Shown here: positions 60,501 through 64,000 of the stretch, piece after piece | How positions within the stretch are numbered: the stretch's first letter is position 1 | Layout: each line of letters opens with the position of its first letter | NCBI GenBank assembly: GCA_964437465.1 | Contig: CAYTGI010000007.1 | Coordinates: 9,042-73,041, forward strand | DNA: 64,000 nt | Source of the DNA: JAGQLF01 sp964437465 | Lineage (GTDB): Bacteria > Patescibacteriota > Dojkabacteria > J137 | Reading direction: 5' to 3' | Position numbers and translations under genes: made by a program | The notes under the pieces: model-generated | What the model saw: the letters and a program-made list of their open reading frames with translations, nothing else | Databases searched by the model: none | Told to the model about the DNA's origin: nothing

Positions 60501-62802
60501 TATCTTCATCGTGCATTATGCTGACCTCAATGCTTTCTGCAGGAATACAATCTGTATTATTGAAATCTGTATATTCTGATCTCAGCTCAGCATTTGTATA
60601 ATCTGTCCCATTGATGTTGAATGTTTCATCTCCTGTTGATGAACTGTTTACACAAACTAGTGATTTTAGATTAAATTCAAAAGTAGTTGGAATTACATCG
60701 TTTGTAATTTCGCAATCATTACTCCAATCTGAAAGTAACTCTCCGGAGTTATATCTCCCATCATCATTTGCATCAACAAAAGCAATTACTCTAATCGTGT
60801 ATGTTCCTGTACTTGCTCCAAATGCTCCCCATGGAGTGTAGGGCTGATTATAAGAACCTATTGCTGTTTCTAATGCAGCTTCTAAAGTTGCTGGATCATC
60901 TAATAAAGAACCATCCACCGTAATGTTTCCACCATTCCATAAAAGTAAATCAGGATTTCCGTTAGGTCTTTCATTGTGCCTTATATATCTAACAGTACCT
61001 AAAGGGGAAGTTACTTCAGTCCATGTTCCCGAAATTCTATTTCCGGTAGTTCCATCAAAAGTTTCTCCACAAGTAAAACTTACAGGTGTATCTCCTATAT
61101 TATCTCCATCTACCTGGCTATTCCATCCTAAAAATGTTGGTGCTTCAAGAGTATTTTCTATTGTTATCTCTACAACATCAGAACCCCACTGAGTAGAAGA
61201 ATCTAAATATTGTGCAGTAATATAATATGTTCCATTTGGTAATGATGATATATCAAATGTGCATGAGTCATTTCTACTTACCCCTAAATTATTTCCTCCA
61301 GGTGCTTCTTGACAGTTTCCAACTAAAGTTCCTCCATTAATTACATAAGGAGCATCCTGCCAAAGTCTAATATAATAAGATCCCATTCCTAAGTCATCAG
61401 TTGCTGTTACTAAAGCTTCAAAACTATCACCATTTACGATATCTCCGTTATTATGACTTGTTATATCAACTACAGGAGGAATGTTTTGAATATACCCAAT
61501 ACCTACCCATGCAGCTTCGTTCTCAGTCGATGTTAAGTTAATCTGCCAACAGTTATTACTTTCTAAAGTATTTCCAGAGTTGTTAGTAACAGTTTCTCCG
61601 TAAGCGTATCCAGCTGGTATTGCGTTTCCATTTGTATCTACAAGTGTTTGACCAATAGCTGGTGCTACAGCAATCTCAGGTGCATTATGAGAGCCACAAA
61701 CAAAATAAGTGTTAGGAACATTTAAATTTTCAAATCTATATTGCCCGATTTCTCCTGTTGTATTTGTAGTCTGAGATTCTACGAAATTCCATGCATTATC
61801 ATATAATAATACTGTATACCCATCTGACATGCCTGAAGGGTAGTCACCATCAGCGGAAAGTAATAGTCCATTATCATTTTGATCTAAAAAAGTTCTACCT
61901 TGAATTGCCCCTGAGTTATCTACAACATAAAATGTGTAATCAGGTAAAGTAGGATCTGTAACTGCTGCTCTCCCATCTACAGAGATATTTGAGCTAAATA
62001 ATCCTGCTGCTGAATTATCCTGACTGTAAATAACAGCAGAGCTATCTGTAGGTCCAATTACAATGTTAGAGCTTCCTATATTTGGCGTAGTAAAAAGAGA
62101 AGTATAAATTGCAATATCTCCCCATGCATTTCCCGAACCTGAATAACCAGTTATACCTGCCCCATCAACACCAGTTAGCTGTATTCCGTTTCCTCTTATT
62201 GTGTTCAGTGCATTTAAATTTTGCAAAGTCATGTTATTTACTCCATGAATATCAAAAGGACTTCTGTAACTTCCGTTTACAGTTATGTTAGAAAGCACTC
62301 CATTAGAAATAATTGGGGTAGCATTTCCAAATTTAAAAGTATAGTTTGAGTTCACTCCAGTATTTGTTCCTTGAACCGTAAGGTTTTGAATTACAACATT
62401 ATCTGCAGTAACTAAAAATCCGTATCCATTAATTCCGGTCATATCTAAGTTGACACCTGCTTGAGATTCACCGGTAATGGTAACTGTTTTATTAACATTA
62501 ATAGTAGAACTAATTGTATAATTCCCATTTTTTATTTCAATAGTATCTCCTATTGGAGCAATATCAATAGCATCTTGAATTGAGTTATAACACTCATCTC
62601 CAACAGCTACAGGAAATCCTGCATCTGAACAATCCGTAGCTACAGGATTAGGAGTTTCAACAATAAATGTTGCTGATAGAACGTTATATAACGGAGAGAA
62701 AGTAAAAGATGTTACGAAAAGAACATAAAATACTAAAAAAAACCTTGAAAAGGCTTTAGTGTATCTTGCTCTTGGTAATATTTTATTTATGAATATTTCC
62801 AT
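57529..62802 (-). CDS. Giant membrane-anchored surface protein: beta-helix, SdrD_B, Ig-like, golvesin-like, DUF11 and PKD modules
   Basis: The protein has 1757 residues. A long signal peptide (to about 45) is followed by a parallel beta-helix cap (SIQDAIDIAPIGDTIEIKNGNYTI…; to about 300). An SdrD_B-like domain (IQGRTFLDQNDNGLLLSADG) and several Ig/fibronectin-like modules follow. A golvesin-like module (about 1010-1110: TWTTNNTLNGRYEVYISY…SAEYSVNG) precedes DUF11 (DISIEKDSDSNNLRVNSVIEY…; about 1115-1235) and PKD/Ig-like repeats. A second SdrD_B domain (SGFVFLDSNGNGQIDDNEEVYENI) leads to a TM helix and basic tail NQGKPKE at the end. It is likely displayed on the cell surface as adhesin or S-layer-like protein. 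It is monocistronic with its own terminator. Confidence 0.85.
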   Translation of the reverse strand: MEIFINKILPRARYTKAFSRFFLVFYVLFVTSFTFSPLYNVLSATFIVETPNPVATDCSDAGFPVAVGDECYNSIQDAIDIAPIGDTIEIKNGNYTISSTINVNKTVTITGESQAGVNLDMTGINGYGFLVTADNVVIQNLTVQGTNTGVNSNYTFKFGNATPIISNGVLSNITVNGSYRSPFDIHGVNNMTLQNLNALNTIRGNGIQLTGVDGAGITGYSGSGNAWGDIAIYTSLFTTPNIGSSNIVIGPTDSSAVIYSQDNSAAGLFSSNISVDGRAAVTDPTLPDYTFYVVDNSGAIQGRTFLDQNDNGLLLSADGDYPSGMSDGYTVLLYDNAWNFVESQTTNTTGEIGQYRFENLNVPNTYFVCGSHNAPEIAVAPAIGQTLVDTNGNAIPAGYAYGETVTNNSGNTLESNNCWQINLTSTENEAAWVGIGYIQNIPPVVDITSHNNGDIVNGDSFEALVTATDDLGMGSYYIRLWQDAPYVINGGTLVGNCQEAPGGNNLGVSRNDSCTFDISSLPNGTYYITAQYLDSSTQWGSDVVEITIENTLEAPTFLGWNSQVDGDNIGDTPVSFTCGETFDGTTGNRISGTWTEVTSPLGTVRYIRHNERPNGNPDLLLWNGGNITVDGSLLDDPATLEAALETAIGSYNQPYTPWGAFGASTGTYTIRVIAFVDANDDGRYNSGELLSDWSNDCEITNDVIPTTFEFNLKSLVCVNSSSTGDETFNINGTDYTNAELRSEYTDFNNTDCIPAESIEVSIMHDEDNINGAGPGSPPITDLGIFTTDANGEIIETLNNEGRYEVRVQDTTNLVAFACERDGIGINNISNEGEYALPFSDENSNNLFGECIAIFNNPVVETPFFWVEEDTSEVLVQWNNIAGGEVYRIYRDGILAHENTDTNLNSWIDTTPGTEYEVRAVINGNESDPSDTKSIELMDIVVDDNAAFEDHNSNGVISTTGNWITYGMPGTTANHTTAPYALDDAVGGDVYGTAPSNGQTLTWTTNNTLNGRYEVYISYLCTPRRDSAEYSVNGNTPVVINQSLEGDQITACPDTGLLNNQTPSGWVSIGEYNFFNEQGEVTLDTSISNANITADAVAFRFVDNNETDISIEKDSDSNNLRVNSVIEYIITIENSSSTDAFDLEIVDTLPNGITFDSFIENNSTCSEDNNVISCTIPELLAGESEQIIIFGVIRSTGTLTNSVEVTTSTDDSDLDNNIATHTIRISSTGGGGNPDDIPSVILTPNDPVIEFGENLSVEASYEGEDTPLSLEWGGVCSEFDGEGGTLSGLVVGEYTCSVIVTDSDGDSTSDEIVIEVIEDTDNSNNNTQSPSLLINSFTIEEAQLNQVILGVNNSTICNENGNDGACNDLIWEVKVSNGEWIEIFRGPIGTFNLEVDENNSNGLVQTYQYSEYETGINGFFTDDPINPEIRVSFADNEFSNISDSATVIINNIMPSVTLSVTDGEEIVTGTNGFTPSINIDAGEIVALTGRFSDPAGNFDAGPGWQARYNFGGTGFFNGQVIQDNNTDYSIEIGETSYVNGTYLATLRVCEEDNLYGYCSFASVNIIVTGGTADQIPDNSIGADGEPQGTIEGEQEQLLEEGDVEGATEGIEDEGQVLGEQTCVETVEVSGFVFLDSNGNGQIDDNEEVYENILIAIYSVEGEDRKQLAEVETNRNGRWDYNVCSGEYEVVIDTDSIDGNLDKDVISLLVNDEGVDDVNFLVSENDESFNPIWLIIPFLLLAIAGGVYYYSQNQGKPKE

Positions 62803-62931
62803 TAGTAAGTAATTTAAAGAAAGTATGATATTTGAATATTATTTGAATTATACCACACATGTATATTTTTACTATATAATTAATGTAGTATAAAGTATAG
62901 ATATAATCTAAATTGTTTTCCAATTAACATA

Positions 62932-63297
62932 TTAATCATTATTATCGATATTAATTGCCTGTTTTAAATAGTATCTGATTTGCTCATCGGAGTATTTATC
63001 AATTGAGTCTACTCTCAAATTTAGAGTCTTATTACCTTTCCCTTCTAATAGATCAAACTTGTCTTCTAACTGCTTTCCCTCTGAAAAAGAAAAAGTGATT
63101 CCTTTCTTAGTTGGACTAATCGTAACTACAATTTTCTTATTTCTATATGCAGGAACTCCGAAATATTTCTCAGTTCCTCCACGCATCTCTTCTTTTAACT
63201 CTGGAAACTCTTTCTTTACTAAATTCCTAAAGTTTTTAACAATAGGTTTGAATTGATCTAATACTTTTTCTTCTATAAAAGAATCAACTTTATTCAT
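62932..63297 (-). CDS. DUF1801 (YdhG-like) protein
   Basis: This 121-residue protein shows the domain's LVKKEFPELKEEMRGGTEKYFGVPAYRNKKIVVTISPTKKG…FSFSEG core, as in DUF1801/YdhG proteins (iron-chaperone-like or heat-related small proteins). Function is not established. Followed upstream by the two small genes at 63322-63847 on the same strand. Confidence 0.8.
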   Translation of the reverse strand: MNKVDSFIEEKVLDQFKPIVKNFRNLVKKEFPELKEEMRGGTEKYFGVPAYRNKKIVVTISPTKKGITFSFSEGKQLEDKFDLLEGKGNKTLNLRVDSIDKYSDEQIRYYLKQAINIDNND

Positions 63298-63321
63298 AAT
63301 AACTAAGCTGATTAAATAAAA

Positions 63322-63468
63322 TTAGGTTGACATCATGCTCTTTAAGTATTCGAAACAAATTTTCTCTTTTGTTTCAAAGTCATTTTCTAATTTTCTAAAC
63401 ATTTCAAGATTGTCTTTCTTCCATCCCCCATTTTCATTTATAAACTTATCTACTTCATTATTGATCAT
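63322..63468 (-). CDS. 48-residue protein overlapping the SnoaL-like gene
   Basis: A frame from ATG 63468 to TAA 63322 encodes 48 residues (MINNEVDKFINENGGWKK…EKICFEYLKSMMST), helical and acidic/basic balanced. Its start lies 11 nt inside the upstream SnoaL-like gene, and it is followed by the DUF1801 gene 25 nt later, so a translationally coupled operon of three small genes is plausible. No family recognised. Confidence 0.5.
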   Translation of the reverse strand: MINNEVDKFINENGGWKKDNLEMFRKLENDFETKEKICFEYLKSMMST

Positions 63469-63847
63469 GTTTTTCTATAACAAAGCTTGTAAGTTTTTTG
63501 ATTTTTGCATCTTTACTATGACTATTAAATATATAAACATCACAAAATTCATAGATCTTTCCATCACTCATTTTCATAAATCCATTTGCTGAAGCCTTAT
63601 TTCCATGAGTAATTATATTTTCAATATTAAGCTCTTTTATATCGGGTCCATCCATTTCCTTCATAATTTTTTTTACATTTTCTAATCCAATCACCTCAGC
63701 ATCCCCAACCATTCGCCAATTAACATCCTCAGTAAAGAATTCTAATGCCTTATCAATATTGTTTTCAGCAAAAGCGATATTCATGTCTCTAATAAATAAA
63801 GCTTTAGAAGAGTTTTCACAATTTTCTGGATAAGTTATCTTTGCCAT
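63458..63847 (-). CDS. SnoaL-like (NTF2-fold) protein
   Basis: This 129-residue protein matches the cone-shaped NTF2/SnoaL fold: an N-terminal helix (FIRDMNIAFAENNIDKALEFFTEDVNWRMVGD), the family FxxDVxW turn, VIGLENVKKIM and strands ANGFMKMSDGKIYEFCDVYIF. Such proteins are small enzymes or ligand binders; the substrate is unknown. It heads the small operon with the 48-residue and DUF1801 genes. Confidence 0.8.
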   Translation of the reverse strand: MAKITYPENCENSSKALFIRDMNIAFAENNIDKALEFFTEDVNWRMVGDAEVIGLENVKKIMKEMDGPDIKELNIENIITHGNKASANGFMKMSDGKIYEFCDVYIFNSHSKDAKIKKLTSFVIEKHDQ

Positions 63848-63921
63848 AACAAGTTCTAGACATAATGTTGATATAAGTATAGTAAAATTATAATGAATAT
63901 CTATATATATTTAAAATAATT

Positions 63922-64000
63922 ATGAAAATAGCACTATTTGGAGCAACAGGAAGAACAGGAAAAGAATTATTAAGAAAACTACTAGAGATAAAGTTCATTT
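63922..64000 (+). CDS. NAD(P)-binding (SDR/NmrA-like) protein, 5' part only
   Basis: Starts at ATG 63922 and runs out of the window after 26 codons. MKIALFGATGRTGKELLRKLL is the NAD(P)-binding Rossmann signature GATGxTG of atypical SDR/NmrA proteins. Divergent from the SnoaL-like gene. Confidence 0.75.
   Translation, partial: MKIALFGATGRTGKELLRKLLEIKFI

Overview
The window is a single AT-rich stretch of bacterial chromosome whose gene content points to a Patescibacteria (CPR) genome. Genes are tightly packed and many overlap by 1-30 nt. There are many secreted multidomain proteins, a type IV pilus locus, a shortened HrcA, an archaeal-type ProRS and a minimal AspRS, and almost no biosynthetic metabolism. 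The exact phylum cannot be fixed from sequence alone. UGA acts as an ordinary stop (several ATGA gene junctions), so the genetic code is the standard bacterial one. Three runs of exactly 10 N (8875-8884, 31389-31398, 53960-53969) mark a scaffolded draft assembly. Two of them restore single intact genes if the bases repeated on either side are merged.

Layout. 0.1-5 kb: a broken secreted beta-helix/dockerin gene and a membrane protein with a cohesin-like N-terminus, Cys-rich repeats and the same paired EF-hand C-terminus. 5-7.7 kb: an SDR, then a small operon of a coiled-coil secreted protein, two single-TM proteins sharing a C-terminal motif, and an ECF-like sigma factor broken at an A7 run. 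7.9-12.3 kb: histidine kinase, flavodoxin, calcium-type P-ATPase. 12.4-12.9 kb: a tiny CxxC membrane protein, tRNA-Glu and a duplicated tRNA 3' end around a palindrome. 14.5-25.4 kb: a nine-gene type IV pilus operon (response regulator, PilB, PilC with SH3b tail, FimT/GspH-like, two PilV-like pilins with beta-propellers, PilW-like, and a 978-residue PilX-like pilin with two CBM2 modules, a propeller and a LamG domain, then a pilin-like protein). 25.5-34 kb: CobW GTPase, GAF and PAS sensory proteins, a second histidine kinase, methionine aminopeptidase, a phosphoesterase and a lipid glycosyltransferase. 34-46 kb: housekeeping genes (truB, rsmA, murJ, pnp, hrcA, mutS) with a transglutaminase-like protein. 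46-57 kb: a palindrome-rich spacer, a cation exchanger, a T-box-controlled ferredoxin-like/proS operon, pheA next to a four-helix-bundle gene with direct repeats, asnS with tRNA-Asn, and an AspRS fused to a YbaK-type editing domain. 57.5-62.8 kb: a 1757-residue membrane-anchored surface protein. The end holds small DUF1801 and SnoaL-like genes and the start of a NAD(P)-binding gene.

How it fits together. Much of the window encodes a cell surface for attachment. The pilus operon carries beta-propellers and polysaccharide-binding modules directly on its minor pilins, where classical systems use a separate PilY1-type tip adhesin. The cohesin/dockerin-like pair and the giant beta-helix/SdrD/DUF11 protein add further surface structures. 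Two histidine kinases, two receiver proteins, kinase-less GAF and PAS proteins and an ECF-like sigma operon are possible regulators. The pilus locus is the strongest candidate for an undescribed system. Next are the T-box operon joining a one-cluster ferredoxin-like protein to ProRS, and the AspRS-YbaK fusion.
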